From: REEB506 sp040381035
GTDB lineage: Bacteria > Pseudomonadota > Alphaproteobacteria > Caulobacterales > Aquidulcibacteraceae
Reading direction: 5' to 3'
Length of the DNA: 64,000 bases
NCBI GenBank assembly: GCA_040381035.1
Contig: JBEIHY010000002.1
Coordinates: 39,797-103,796 of the forward strand
Numbering within the stretch: position 1 is the first letter of the stretch; the number at the start of each line of letters is the position of its first letter. The position numbers and the translations under genes were made by a program. Below, piece after piece: positions 1-8,336 of the stretch. The notes under the pieces were generated by a model. It was not told the origin of the DNA, ran no database searches, and worked only from the letters and a program-made list of their open reading frames with translations.

Positions 1-2
1 CT

Positions 3-326
3 TGGCGCGGCGAGGAGCAGAAGCTCGCAGCCGCTATCGTGGCGGCGCGCGCCCGGTTGGCCGAAGTGCTGGTGAGCGATGCAATGCTGACCCTCATTGC
101 ACAGCTTTGTCAGGCGCTGGGCGCGGATGGCCTGCGCGGGGAGTTAACGCTGTTGCGCGCGTCGCGCGCTCTTGCTGCGCTTGAAAACGCAAGCGCCGTT
201 GGTAAGGCTCATGTGCGCGCGATGGCGCCTTCGGCCCTGCGCCATCGCCTGCGGCGCAATGTGCTGGATGAAACCGGCTCAACCGCTCGTATCGAGCGCG
301 CGGTTGATGAGGTTCTGGGCCGGTGA
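3..326 (+). CDS. bchI: Magnesium chelatase ATPase subunit I, C-terminal part (cut by window edge)
   Basis: This is the 3' end of a reading frame that is already open at the first bases of the window; about 107 residues remain. They are the alpha-helical C-terminal lid region of the AAA+ subunit, so no Walker motifs are visible and the call depends on the gene downstream. BchI hydrolyses ATP in the BchI-BchD-BchH complex that inserts Mg into protoporphyrin IX, the first committed step of bacteriochlorophyll synthesis. The stop overlaps the GTG start of bchD (GTGA), the usual bchI-bchD coupling. Seen: open frame, helical Ala/Arg/Leu-rich tail, 4-base overlap. Inferred: identity. Confidence 0.8.
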   Translation, partial: WRGEEQKLAAAIVAARARLAEVLVSDAMLTLIAQLCQALGADGLRGELTLLRASRALAALENASAVGKAHVRAMAPSALRHRLRRNVLDETGSTARIERAVDEVLGR

Positions 327-2017
327 GCGGTGCGGCCGCCTGGGCCCATGCGGCGCAGGCCGGCTTGGCCTTCGCGGTCGATCCGGCTGGCCTTGGTGGG
401 ATCGTCTTGCGCGTCCGCGCAGGCCCGGTGCGCGACGTGTTTGTGCAGGCGTTGCAGGCGCTTTTGCCGCCCACAACGCCGTGGCTCAAGCTGCCCATAG
501 GGGGCAGCGAAGACCGTTTGATCGGCGGGGCGGATATCGCCGCCGCTCTAGCGGCGCGCCGGCTGGAGCCGCAGCCCGGCCTGCTCGCCCGCGCCGATGG
601 CGGCGTGCTGGTGATCGCCCAGGCCGAGCGCTTGGCGCCGGCGCGCGCAGCCAACATTGCGGCAGCGCTGGACGAGGGTTTTGTGCGGCTTGAGCGCGAC
701 GGCTTTTCGCGGATCTGGCCGGCGCGGCTTGCGGTCCTGGCGCTGGATGAAGGCGTCGACGCCGAGGCCCCGCCGCCGGCGCTGTTGGAGCGCCTGGGGC
801 TGTGGGTGGATCTCGACGGCGTGGCGCTACGCGACGCCTTAGCCTTTACGGCCGATATCGCTGCGGCGCGCGCCCGTTTGCCGCAAACAACGATCGATGA
901 CGCCGATCGCCACGCCCTCGCCGCCGCTGCCGCCGCGCTGGGCGCCGACAGTTTGCGGGCGACATTGTTTGCCGCCCGAACGGCTAAAGCGCTTGCGGCC
1001 TTGGCAGCGCGCGACCGGGTGGTCGATGACGACCTCGCCGCCGCCGCCGCTCTCGTGCTCAGCCCGCGCGCGACGCAGGCGCCCGCGGACGCGCCGCCGC
1101 CGGATACGCCCACGTCGCCGCCTGACCGGAAAGACGATTCGCCAGCGCCCTCGCCAACCGATCCCCAGGCTTTGGACGACATGGTTATCGCCGCAGCGCT
1201 TGGCGCCGTCCCGGAGCGGGTGCTCGCTGCGCTTGCCGCGGCGGGTGGGGCCAAAACTCAAAGCGGCGGCGGCGCCGGCGCCCAGCGGATCGGCAAAAAG
1301 CGCGGTCGCCCGATCGGCGTGCGCGTTGGCGATCCGCGCAGCAACGCCCGGCTTGCGCTGATCGACACGCTGCGGGCGGCGGCGCCCTGGCAGCGCGTGC
1401 GCGGCGCGCGCGAAGGCGAGGTGAAAGTCACCCGAGGCGATCTGCGGGTGCGCCGTTTTGCCGAACGGCGCGAGGCGAGCGTGATCTTCATCGTTGACGC
1501 CTCCGGCTCGGCGGCGTTTCAGCGTCTGGCGGAAGTGAAGGGCGCGATTGAGCTGATTCTGGCGCAGGCTTATGTGGCGCGCACGCATGTGGCCCTGGTC
1601 GCGTTTCGCAAGACGGGCGCGGAGGTGCTGCTCGCGCCGACGCGGGCCTTGGCGCGGGCGCGGGCCTGTCTGGCGGGTCTTCCGGGGGGCGGGGCAACGC
1701 CGCTCGCCGCGGGGCTCGATGTCGGCTTTGCCTTGTCGTTGGCCGAACAGGCCAAAGGCCGCAGCGTGCTGGCCATTTTGATGAGCGATGGCCGCGCCAA
1801 TGTTTCGCGCGATGGCGCAGCCGGGCGCGCGCACGCGCAGGCCGATGCGCAAGCGGCCGCCGCGCAGTTTCGCACAGCGGGGCTCTCATCCGTGTTCGTT
1901 GATACCGGCCGCTGGCCAGAACCTGACAATCAGGTCCTCGCCGCCGCGATGGGCGCGCGCTACGCGCCACTTCCATTTGCCGATGCGCGCGGTCTTTCTG
2001 CGATCGCTGCGCCATGA
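323..2017 (+). CDS. bchD: Magnesium chelatase subunit D
   Basis: 564 residues, the usual size for BchD. The N-terminal third is a degenerate AAA+ module without a good Walker A motif. A low-complexity Pro/Asp/Ala linker lies around residues 250-285. The C-terminal von Willebrand type A domain carries the MIDAS motif DASGS at residues 392-396 and a downstream SDGRAN segment. BchD is the platform on which the BchI ATPase ring assembles and couples ATP hydrolysis to BchH for Mg insertion. The GTG start overlaps the bchI stop and the stop overlaps the ATG of bchO, so bchI-bchD-bchO form one translationally coupled unit. Confidence 0.95.
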   Translation: MSGAAAWAHAAQAGLAFAVDPAGLGGIVLRVRAGPVRDVFVQALQALLPPTTPWLKLPIGGSEDRLIGGADIAAALAARRLEPQPGLLARADGGVLVIAQAERLAPARAANIAAALDEGFVRLERDGFSRIWPARLAVLALDEGVDAEAPPPALLERLGLWVDLDGVALRDALAFTADIAAARARLPQTTIDDADRHALAAAAAALGADSLRATLFAARTAKALAALAARDRVVDDDLAAAAALVLSPRATQAPADAPPPDTPTSPPDRKDDSPAPSPTDPQALDDMVIAAALGAVPERVLAALAAAGGAKTQSGGGAGAQRIGKKRGRPIGVRVGDPRSNARLALIDTLRAAAPWQRVRGAREGEVKVTRGDLRVRRFAERREASVIFIVDASGSAAFQRLAEVKGAIELILAQAYVARTHVALVAFRKTGAEVLLAPTRALARARACLAGLPGGGATPLAAGLDVGFALSLAEQAKGRSVLAILMSDGRANVSRDGAAGRAHAQADAQAAAAQFRTAGLSSVFVDTGRWPEPDNQVLAAAMGARYAPLPFADARGLSAIAAP

Positions 2018-2892
2018 AGTCGCGGCTTGATTGGGCGCGCGACGGCGCTGATTGGCCCAACCGCGCGCAGTCCGCCTTCATCGAAGCCGGCGGTTTGACA
2101 TGGCACGTGCAGCGCTGGGGCGAGGGGCCGGCCTTGGCGCTTTTGCACGGGACGGCGGCAAGCACGCATTCCTGGCGCGACTTTGCGCCGTTATTGGTCA
2201 AAGGCAACAGTGTCCTTGCTTTTGATTTGCCTGGCCATGGCTTCACCCAAGGGGCCAAGGCGCGCGATCTGACGCTGCCGGGCATGGCTCAAGCTGTTGG
2301 CGCGTTGCTGACGGCGCTGAAGGCCGCGCCTGTCGCACTGATCGGCCATTCGGCCGGCGCCGCTGTAGCGATCCGGATGGCGTTGGACGGGATCGTCCGG
2401 GTTCGGACGCTCATCGGGCTGAACGCCGCGCTGCTCCCGTTTCCAGGCGCGGCCGGGAAAGTGGCGCCGGCGATGGCCCGCCTCTTGTTCCTCAATCCGT
2501 TTGCCCCGGCGGTATTTGCCGCACAAGCAAATGAACGTACGGTCGGCCGGCTGATCCGCTCCACCGGCTCCAGCCTGGATGCGGCGGGGCTCAAGTTTTA
2601 TGGTCGGCTGTTTGAAAGCTATGCCCATGTTGGGGGCGCGCTGGGGATGATGGCGCAATGGGATTTGGCGGCGTTGGCGGAAGATTTGCCCAAGCTTAGG
2701 ACCCCACTGACATTGATCGTCGGCGCCGGCGATCGCGCTATTCCGCCAGCGCAATCGCTTGCGGTGGCCGCGCGTACGCCTGGCGTGAGGCGGGTTCTGG
2801 TCGATGGTTTGGGCCACCTCGCCCATGAAGAGGCGCCTGGCCAGATCGCTGCCCTGGTTTTGGAAGCGCTTCACGCGCCTGCGGCGGTTTGA
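2014..2892 (+). CDS. bchO: Magnesium chelatase accessory alpha/beta hydrolase
   Basis: 292 residues with an alpha/beta-hydrolase fold. The oxyanion segment LLHGTAASTHSW, the nucleophile elbow GHSAGA and the late GLGHLAHEE histidine region are all visible. BchO proteins sit next to bchID in most purple bacteria and are thought to help the Mg-chelatase step, but their substrate is not known. The ATG overlaps the bchD stop (ATGA). Family membership rests on the fold and the fixed bchI-bchD-bchO order; a generic hydrolase is the only real alternative. Confidence 0.88.
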   Translation: MKSRLDWARDGADWPNRAQSAFIEAGGLTWHVQRWGEGPALALLHGTAASTHSWRDFAPLLVKGNSVLAFDLPGHGFTQGAKARDLTLPGMAQAVGALLTALKAAPVALIGHSAGAAVAIRMALDGIVRVRTLIGLNAALLPFPGAAGKVAPAMARLLFLNPFAPAVFAAQANERTVGRLIRSTGSSLDAAGLKFYGRLFESYAHVGGALGMMAQWDLAALAEDLPKLRTPLTLIVGAGDRAIPPAQSLAVAARTPGVRRVLVDGLGHLAHEEAPGQIAALVLEALHAPAAV

Positions 2893-2952
2893 CCCGGCCG
2901 CAAGCGGCGGCAGGCTGCTAAAGTCTGGCCAAATTCCGGAGCGGCGCGGGCA

Positions 2953-3672
2953 ATGATCGTTCCTATCTTCTATGGCCTAGTGGTGGCCCATATTATTGTT
3001 GGGGTGGTGGGCCTGATCAGCTTTTGGGGCGTGGTCTTTACGCGCAAAGGCGGCGCCGATCACCGCGCCTGGGGCTTCCGCTTCGCCTATGCTATGCTGG
3101 CAACCGGTGCGGTGGCGGTCCTGGTCAGCTTCTGTTCGCTTGTCGATCCGCTGGCGGCGCACAAGGACTTCACGGATCCGAATTTGGCGCGCGGATTGTT
3201 CGGCTGGATGATGCTGTATCTGGCGCTGCTGACGCTCGGGCTTGGTTGGCACGCGCTGGCGGCGGTGCGGTTGAAGGCCGACCACGCCCGCCATCGCAAT
3301 CCGGTTGGCGTTGGGTTGCAGGTCGCGACAGTGGCGGCGGCTGTGAATTGCGCCGCCCAAGGCGCAAGCCTCGGTCAGCCGCTGATGATCGGCATCGCCA
3401 CGATTGGGGTTGCGTCGGGCGGCCTGACGCTGTGGTTCATCGCGCTGTCGCAGCCCAATCGCACGGCTTATGTGCTGGAGCATATCCGGTCCGGCGTCGG
3501 GGCGGGGATTTCGGCCTATACGGCGTTTTTGTCGGTCGGGCTGGTACGGGCGTTTCCCGAACATGCGTTCAATCCGGCCGTTTGGGCCGCGCCAACGCTC
3601 TTCGGCATTGGGCTGATCCTTTTTCACCAGCTGCGCGTGCGCCGCATGGCCGCGCCCAAAGCGGCGACGTGA
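2953..3672 (+). CDS. Unknown multi-pass membrane protein in the photosynthesis cluster
   Basis: 239 residues with about seven hydrophobic segments (roughly residues 5-25, 45-65, 80-105, 120-140, 145-165, 180-200, 205-225) and a short basic C-terminus. I do not recognise the family. It starts 60 bases after bchO and overlaps the next gene by four bases (GTGA), so it is very likely co-transcribed with bchO. A GGAGCGG Shine-Dalgarno-like stretch precedes the ATG. The position suggests a role in photosystem assembly or pigment handling, but nothing in the sequence proves it. Confidence 0.75.
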   Translation: MIVPIFYGLVVAHIIVGVVGLISFWGVVFTRKGGADHRAWGFRFAYAMLATGAVAVLVSFCSLVDPLAAHKDFTDPNLARGLFGWMMLYLALLTLGLGWHALAAVRLKADHARHRNPVGVGLQVATVAAAVNCAAQGASLGQPLMIGIATIGVASGGLTLWFIALSQPNRTAYVLEHIRSGVGAGISAYTAFLSVGLVRAFPEHAFNPAVWAAPTLFGIGLILFHQLRVRRMAAPKAAT

Positions 3673-4130
3673 CGGGCCAAAGCACGCCGCCGCCGGTTTT
3701 GGCCGGTTGGTTGGCGCTATCGGGGCTTGCGCCGTTCCTTGCATTGGCGGTTGCGACGCCGTTTGCCGCTGGGATCGACCGGCCTATTCTGATCCAGGCG
3801 GCCATCGCCTATAGCGCAGTGGTCGGCGGTTTTAGCGGCGGCGTGCGGTGGGGTGCGGAACTGGTGCGGCCGCCAGACCGGCCCGACGCGATCCGCCTCG
3901 CCGCCGCCGGCCTGATGACGGTTCCGGCCTGGGGCGCCCTGTTGCTCAGAGGTCAACCGGCGCTCGCGATTGGCCTTTTGGCGCTGGCGAGCCTTGGCCA
4001 ACTTGTCTGGGACGTCTCTGCGGCCCGTTCCGGCCTGTTGCCGGCCTGGACATTGCGGCAACGCGTCGGATTGACGCTGATCGGGCTGGTTTGCCTAGCG
4101 CTTATTGGTTTTTACCCCCAGCCGCTGTGA
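3669..4130 (+). CDS. DUF3429-like small membrane protein
   Basis: 153 residues from a GTG start that overlaps the stop of the preceding membrane-protein gene. Four to five transmembrane segments are separated by short loops. The GGFSGGVRWGAEL segment after the second helix resembles DUF3429 inner-membrane proteins, whose function is unknown. The start was chosen for the GTGA overlap; the same frame stays open far upstream but there shadows the previous gene. Transcription likely continues from bchO. The family assignment is from memory of the motif only. Confidence 0.7.
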   Translation: MTGQSTPPPVLAGWLALSGLAPFLALAVATPFAAGIDRPILIQAAIAYSAVVGGFSGGVRWGAELVRPPDRPDAIRLAAAGLMTVPAWGALLLRGQPALAIGLLALASLGQLVWDVSAARSGLLPAWTLRQRVGLTLIGLVCLALIGFYPQPL

Positions 4131-4163
4131 AGCGCGCAATCTGCGCATGGACATTTCTGACTG

Positions 4164-4194
4164 GACACTATTTAGTGTCAAATTATGTGGACAC
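4164..4194. promoter_or_regulatory. PpsR/CrtJ-type operator cluster at crtI
   Basis: Three alternating half-sites are present: GACAC, GTGTC and GACAC. The first two form the perfect palindrome GACACTATTTAGTGTC (4164-4179). The second and third form TGTCAAATTATGTGGACA (4176-4193), an exact TGT-N12-ACA match to the PpsR/CrtJ repressor consensus. The same motif recurs between crtD and crtE. The right-hand site covers the proposed crtI ATG at 4185, so bound repressor would block the start region itself. Seen: the motif. Known: PpsR/CrtJ represses crt, bch and puc genes under oxygen. Inferred: function here; no ppsR gene is in this window. Confidence 0.75.
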
Positions 4195-5732
4195 GCCGTG
4201 CGCCGCCCCCCGATGCCGCCCGCCACGCCCAAACCGGCGGCGCTGACCTGCGCCCGCACGCGGTGGTCATCGGCTCGGGCTTTGGCGGGCTGGCGGCGGC
4301 CGTGCGGCTCGGCGCGCGGGGCTACCGGGTTAGCGTGCTGGAGCGGTTGGATGCGCCTGGCGGGCGGGCCTATGTGTTTGCCCAGGATGGCTTCACTTTT
4401 GACGCCGGCCCAACCATCATAACCTTGCCGTTTCTGTTCGATGAATTGTGGGCTTTGGCCGGCAAACGGCGCGAAGACGACGTCCACTTCGTCCAGACTG
4501 ATCCATTCTATCGTCTGGTGTTTGACGACGGAAGTCATTTTGAATGCTCCGGCGATCCGGTGCGAATGCGGGCGGAAGTGGCGCGGTTGTCGCCCGGCGA
4601 TGTCCAAGGGTATGAAAGGTTTCTCGCGATCAGCGAGAAAATCTACAGCTTCGCATTTGAAGAACTCGGCCAGATCCCGTTCACCAGCTTCGCGCCGATG
4701 ATCCAGGCCGGGCCGCGTTTTGCCTATCACCGCGCCGATCAGTCGATTTTCGCTTTTGTGTCGAGCATGTTCCGCGATCCGCGTCTGCGCATCGCGTTCA
4801 GCTTCCATCCGCTGTTCATTGGCGGCAATCCGCTGGCGGCAACGAAGCTTTATGCTCTGGTCTCGTTTCTGGAAGGCAAATACGGCGTCCACTTCGCCAT
4901 GGGCGGCACCGGGGCTCTAGTGAAGGGCCTCGTGAAACTGATTGAGGGCCAGGGCTCGCAGGTTCTGTGCAACATGGATGTCGATGAGATCGTGGTTGAG
5001 GCGGGGCGCGCGCGGGGCGTGCGGCTTGCCGACGGCCGCGTGATTGACGCTCAAATTGTCGTTTCCAACGCCGATGCGCCGTTCACCTACCAAAAGCTGC
5101 TGCGCAACCATCCGCGCAAGCGCTGGACGGATGCAAAGATTGCAAGCGCCCGTTATTCCATGGGCCTTTTGGTTTGGCACTTCGGCACGAAGCGCCGCTA
5201 TGAAGATGTCGCCCATCACACCATTCTGCTCGGCCCGCGTTATGAAGGCCTGCTGCGCGACATTTTTGATAGAAAGCGCTTGGCGGCTGATTTCAGTCTC
5301 TATCTGCACCGGCCAACAGCGACCGATCCGAGCCTGGCGCCGCCGGGATGCGATTGCTTTTATGTCCTTGCGCCGGTGCCCAATCTGGACGGCAATGTGG
5401 ATTGGGCCACCGCTGCTGAGCCATTGCGCCGCGCGATCGCTGCGCGTTTAGGCGAACGCCTGCTGCCCGACCTTGAGGCGCAATTGATCTCCTCTCGGCT
5501 GATCACGCCGATCGATTTCCGCGACCGGTACAACGCCGTCAAAGGCGCCGGCTTCAGCCTGGAGCCGGTGCTGTTGCAGAGCGCTTGGTTCCGGCCGCAC
5601 AATGTCAGCGAAGAAGTGGAAAACCTCTTCCTTGTCGGCGCCGGCTCCCATCCGGGGGCAGGCGTACCCGGTGTGATTTCGTCAGCCCGCATTCTCGATC
5701 AGGTGGCGCCGCATGCTTCACATTTTGCCTGA
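4185..5732 (+). CDS. crtI: Phytoene desaturase
   Basis: 515 residues. The N-terminal dinucleotide-binding motif VVIGSGFGGLAAA is followed by ERLDAPGGRAY and DAGPT; the C-terminal FAD motif contains FLVGAGSHPGAGVPGV. These are diagnostic of CrtI-type carotene desaturases, which desaturate phytoene to neurosporene or lycopene at the membrane with FAD. The ATG lies inside the operator and has no clear ribosome-binding site; about 25 residues precede the Rossmann motif, so a later non-ATG start is possible. It overlaps crtB by 20 bases. It is closer to phytoene desaturases than to crtD, which is also present. Confidence 0.93.
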   Translation: MWTRRAPPPDAARHAQTGGADLRPHAVVIGSGFGGLAAAVRLGARGYRVSVLERLDAPGGRAYVFAQDGFTFDAGPTIITLPFLFDELWALAGKRREDDVHFVQTDPFYRLVFDDGSHFECSGDPVRMRAEVARLSPGDVQGYERFLAISEKIYSFAFEELGQIPFTSFAPMIQAGPRFAYHRADQSIFAFVSSMFRDPRLRIAFSFHPLFIGGNPLAATKLYALVSFLEGKYGVHFAMGGTGALVKGLVKLIEGQGSQVLCNMDVDEIVVEAGRARGVRLADGRVIDAQIVVSNADAPFTYQKLLRNHPRKRWTDAKIASARYSMGLLVWHFGTKRRYEDVAHHTILLGPRYEGLLRDIFDRKRLAADFSLYLHRPTATDPSLAPPGCDCFYVLAPVPNLDGNVDWATAAEPLRRAIAARLGERLLPDLEAQLISSRLITPIDFRDRYNAVKGAGFSLEPVLLQSAWFRPHNVSEEVENLFLVGAGSHPGAGVPGVISSARILDQVAPHASHFA

Positions 5733-6777
5733 CGCAAGTCCCCGCGCGACCGCCGCCGACTACGCGGCCTGCGCGCGCATCATCGCCCGTGGCTCCAAGA
5801 GTTTTCACGCGGCCTCGCTTCTGTTGCCGGCCAAACTGCGAGGGCCAGCTTTTGCGCTCTATGCCTTTTGCCGGCTGTCCGATGACGCCGTCGATACCCC
5901 CGGCGCGCGCAGCGACGGTTTGGCGCGGCTGCGCCGGCGCCTTGACGCCGCCTTTGCCGGCGCCCCCGCCGACCATCCCGTCGATCGCGCCTTGGCCGAC
6001 ACATTGGTGCGATTTGCTTTGCCGCGGGCGCCCTTTGACGCGCTGATCGAGGGCTTTACCTGGGACTTGGCGAGCCGCGCCTATCCAGCATTGGAAGACC
6101 TTTACGCCTATTGCGCGCGGGTTGCCGGCTCGGTCGGGGCGATCATGGCCGCGCTGATGGACGTACGCGAGCCGGAATTGCTAGCCCGCGCTTGTGATTT
6201 GGGCGTCGCGATGCAGCTGACCAATATCGCCCGCGATGTCGGCGAGGACGCCAGCAATGGCCGGCTCTATCTGCCGCTTGATTGGCTGACCCATGCCCGG
6301 CTCGATCCGGCCGCTTGGCTTGCCCAGCCGCATGATCACCCCGTGATCCGCGCCGCCACGCTTCGCTTGCTCGACTATGCCGACAATTTCTATCACCGCG
6401 CCGATGCCGGCATCGCCCAGCTTCCGCGCAATTGCCGCGCGGCCATCCGCGCTGCGCGGCTGATCTATGCCGAAATCGGCGCGGAAGTGCGCGCTGCCGG
6501 CGGCGACAGCGTCACGCGTCGCGCCGTCACCACGACCCAACGCAAGCTGCAACTCGCGGCGCGGGCATTGACGCCCACGCCACGCCCGTCTGAGGCGGTG
6601 TTGCGCGCGCCGGTTTTGGCGCAGAATGCCTATCTGGTCGAAGCGGTGCTCGCTGCGCCCAGTCCGCCCGTTCCGCCGCCGCGCACGCTTTGGGCGCGCG
6701 CCGATGCGGATTGGGGGCGGGTGTTTGACTTGTTCAATGATCTGGAATGGCGCAAACGCTATGGCGCCATCCACTAG
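5713..6777 (+). CDS. crtB: Phytoene synthase
   Basis: 354 residues. The SKSFHAASLLLP segment, the first Asp-rich motif LSDDAVD and the second Asp-rich region TNIARDVGEDASNGRLYLP are the signature of squalene/phytoene synthases. CrtB condenses two geranylgeranyl diphosphates to phytoene. The ATG lies within the end of crtI, giving a crtIB unit under the operator at 4164-4194. The C-terminal extension after about residue 290 is Pro/Ala-rich and longer than in many homologues. Confidence 0.95.
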   Translation: MLHILPDASPRATAADYAACARIIARGSKSFHAASLLLPAKLRGPAFALYAFCRLSDDAVDTPGARSDGLARLRRRLDAAFAGAPADHPVDRALADTLVRFALPRAPFDALIEGFTWDLASRAYPALEDLYAYCARVAGSVGAIMAALMDVREPELLARACDLGVAMQLTNIARDVGEDASNGRLYLPLDWLTHARLDPAAWLAQPHDHPVIRAATLRLLDYADNFYHRADAGIAQLPRNCRAAIRAARLIYAEIGAEVRAAGGDSVTRRAVTTTQRKLQLAARALTPTPRPSEAVLRAPVLAQNAYLVEAVLAAPSPPVPPPRTLWARADADWGRVFDLFNDLEWRKRYGAIH

Positions 6778-6792
6778 ACGCGGGAGGCTCTA

Positions 6793-7167
6793 ATGCAGGT
6801 GGAATACTTGGCCGGCGCGGTCTTCTTTTTGATTGCGACGGTTTTTGTGGCTTCCGGGTTCATGCATCGGCGCGCCTCGATGGCGGAAACCGCGCGCTTG
6901 AAGGCGCTCAATCCCAATGCCGATCCCGAACGGTTGCATCCATCGTTGTCAATGCTGGCGGACTTTGCGCCGTCTTTGACGATTTTCTCTCTGGTGCTGA
7001 TGGGCGCCACCATCGGCGTGGCGTTTTTTGCTGTCGGCGGTCTGAAATGGTTCTCGGTGTTTGACCTCGCCGGCGTGCTGGCCGCGATCGCCGGCTATGG
7101 CTATTGGATGGTGATGAAAACCAAACACCGCAGCGTAGAAACCCTGCGCAGCAACGCCGCAGCGTGA
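6793..7167 (+). CDS. Unknown small membrane protein downstream of crtB
   Basis: 124 residues with three predicted membrane segments (about residues 5-23, 56-80 and 84-104). A charged loop between segments 1 and 2 is rich in Arg, Asn and Pro. It follows crtB by 15 bases with GGGAGG just ahead of the ATG, so it belongs to the crtIB transcript. I do not recognise the family. Confidence 0.7.
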   Translation: MQVEYLAGAVFFLIATVFVASGFMHRRASMAETARLKALNPNADPERLHPSLSMLADFAPSLTIFSLVLMGATIGVAFFAVGGLKWFSVFDLAGVLAAIAGYGYWMVMKTKHRSVETLRSNAAA

Positions 7168-7173
7168 TGTTCC

Positions 7174-7332
7174 ATGGAAGGCGCCTGGTTCTTCAAACTG
7201 TTTGAGTTTGGGTTTGTCAGCGTCGTCATCGGCGGCGTATTGATATGGCAGCTGTGGGACGTGAACACGTCAATTGCGAATGACAAGAAGCGCGCCGCCG
7301 AGCAGTCCAAGGACGAACCGCCGGCGGCGTAA
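7174..7332 (+). CDS. Unknown 52-residue single-span membrane protein
   Basis: A 52-residue frame starts six bases after the stop of the 124-residue membrane protein. It reads MEGAWFFKLFEFGFV, then a single hydrophobic helix to about residue 28, then a charged tail rich in Lys, Glu and Ala. A soluble tail behind one helix and tight spacing argue for a real small protein in the crtIB operon. It ends three bases before the stop of the convergent epimerase-like gene. No family recognised. Confidence 0.6.
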   Translation: MEGAWFFKLFEFGFVSVVIGGVLIWQLWDVNTSIANDKKRAAEQSKDEPPAA

Positions 7333-7335
7333 CCG

Positions 7336-8271
7336 CTATCGCACGGGTGCGGCAAAGCTGCGGGCGGTTTGTGCTGCACCGACGTCAAACGGCGTTGCGT
7401 CGGCCCAGAAACGGCGCCCGAACTTGCTGGCGTCGACGTGATAGGGCCGGTCCCATTGAAAGCGCATTTCTTTCAACTCGCGCAGGAACGGCGAGAAGAC
7501 CGCCAAGGTTGGCAACAGGCCAAGCGGCACGGCGTTGATCTTGAGTTTGCGCCCAAGCGCCGCCGCGCCCAGCGCGAGGATCGCGCGGGGCGTGGCCGTC
7601 GGCGCTGACGGCACATGCCAAGCCTGTCCGAAATCCGCGTCGGGTGCAGCAAGCAAGGTTTCCACCGCGCGGGCAAAATCCGGCACGTAAGCAAAGGCGT
7701 GCTGGGTATCAGGCGGGGCGATGAGGGTCGCGGCCTTGCCCTGCGCGATCGCGGCAAACCCGACATCGCCGAGATGAGACTGACGCACGCCTGGGCCATA
7801 AAAGTCTGGCGCCCGCAGCGCAGCGACCTTGACGCGATCGCGGGCCGCCAGCCATTGCCGGGTGATCGCAGCCCTAACCGCCGGCTTGGCGCCAAAATCG
7901 GCAAGCGGCATGTCTTCGCGCAGCGGTGCAGTCTGCGGGCCGTACATATAGAGATTGTCGACAAACACCAGCCGCGCCGCGGACATTTCGCACGCCGCTA
8001 AAGTGTTGGCCATCGCCCGTGGCCAGTCGCGCCTCCACACTGCGCCGGTATAGGAAAACCCCACCGCCAGCACCACCTGATCGGCGCCCGCGATCGCTGC
8101 GCCCACCGCCTCGGCGTTAAGGACATCACAGGCCTGGAAGGCTGCGCCCGAAGTCAGATCCAGCGGCCGGGTGCGCTGGGCTACCCGCACCCGGTGGCCG
8201 GCCCGCACCAGGCGGTGGGCTGTGGCCTTGCCGACGGGGCCATGACCCAAAATCACAATCGTCTGTGTCAT
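7336..8271 (-). CDS. NAD(P)-dependent epimerase/dehydratase-like protein
   Basis: 311 residues from the ATG at 8271. The N-terminal GHGPVGKATAHRL nucleotide-binding loop, VDNLYMYGP (the Tyr of the extended-SDR active site) and the ALRAPDFYGPG segment place it among atypical or extended short-chain dehydrogenases acting on sugar-nucleotide-like or small carbonyl substrates. The frame extends 48 bases further upstream, but the start used here immediately precedes the Rossmann strand. It is divergent from a LysR gene, 65 bases away, which probably controls it. The substrate cannot be read from the sequence. Confidence 0.82.
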   Translation of the reverse strand: MTQTIVILGHGPVGKATAHRLVRAGHRVRVAQRTRPLDLTSGAAFQACDVLNAEAVGAAIAGADQVVLAVGFSYTGAVWRRDWPRAMANTLAACEMSAARLVFVDNLYMYGPQTAPLREDMPLADFGAKPAVRAAITRQWLAARDRVKVAALRAPDFYGPGVRQSHLGDVGFAAIAQGKAATLIAPPDTQHAFAYVPDFARAVETLLAAPDADFGQAWHVPSAPTATPRAILALGAAALGRKLKINAVPLGLLPTLAVFSPFLRELKEMRFQWDRPYHVDASKFGRRFWADATPFDVGAAQTARSFAAPVR

Positions 8272-8314
8272 CGGAGGTCTCCTGCTACGAGGCAGGCGCT
8301 CTGCGCTGGCCTTG

Positions 8315-8334
8315 TGCATAACGGAAATGCATAA
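8315..8334. repeat. Direct TGCATAA repeat between divergent genes
   Basis: TGCATAA occurs at 8315-8321 and again at 8328-8334, 13 bases apart, in the 65-base divergent region before the LysR gene. AT-rich half-sites like these are plausible LysR contacts, but the fit to a T-N11-A operator was not established. Confidence 0.35.
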
Positions 8335-8336
8335 TT

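Noticed and set aside
94..1254. Long minus-strand frame of 386 codons opposite bchI/bchD
   Set aside because: Low-complexity Ala/Arg/Ser product with no motif; it is the shadow of bchD, whose MIDAS motif and overlaps are clear.
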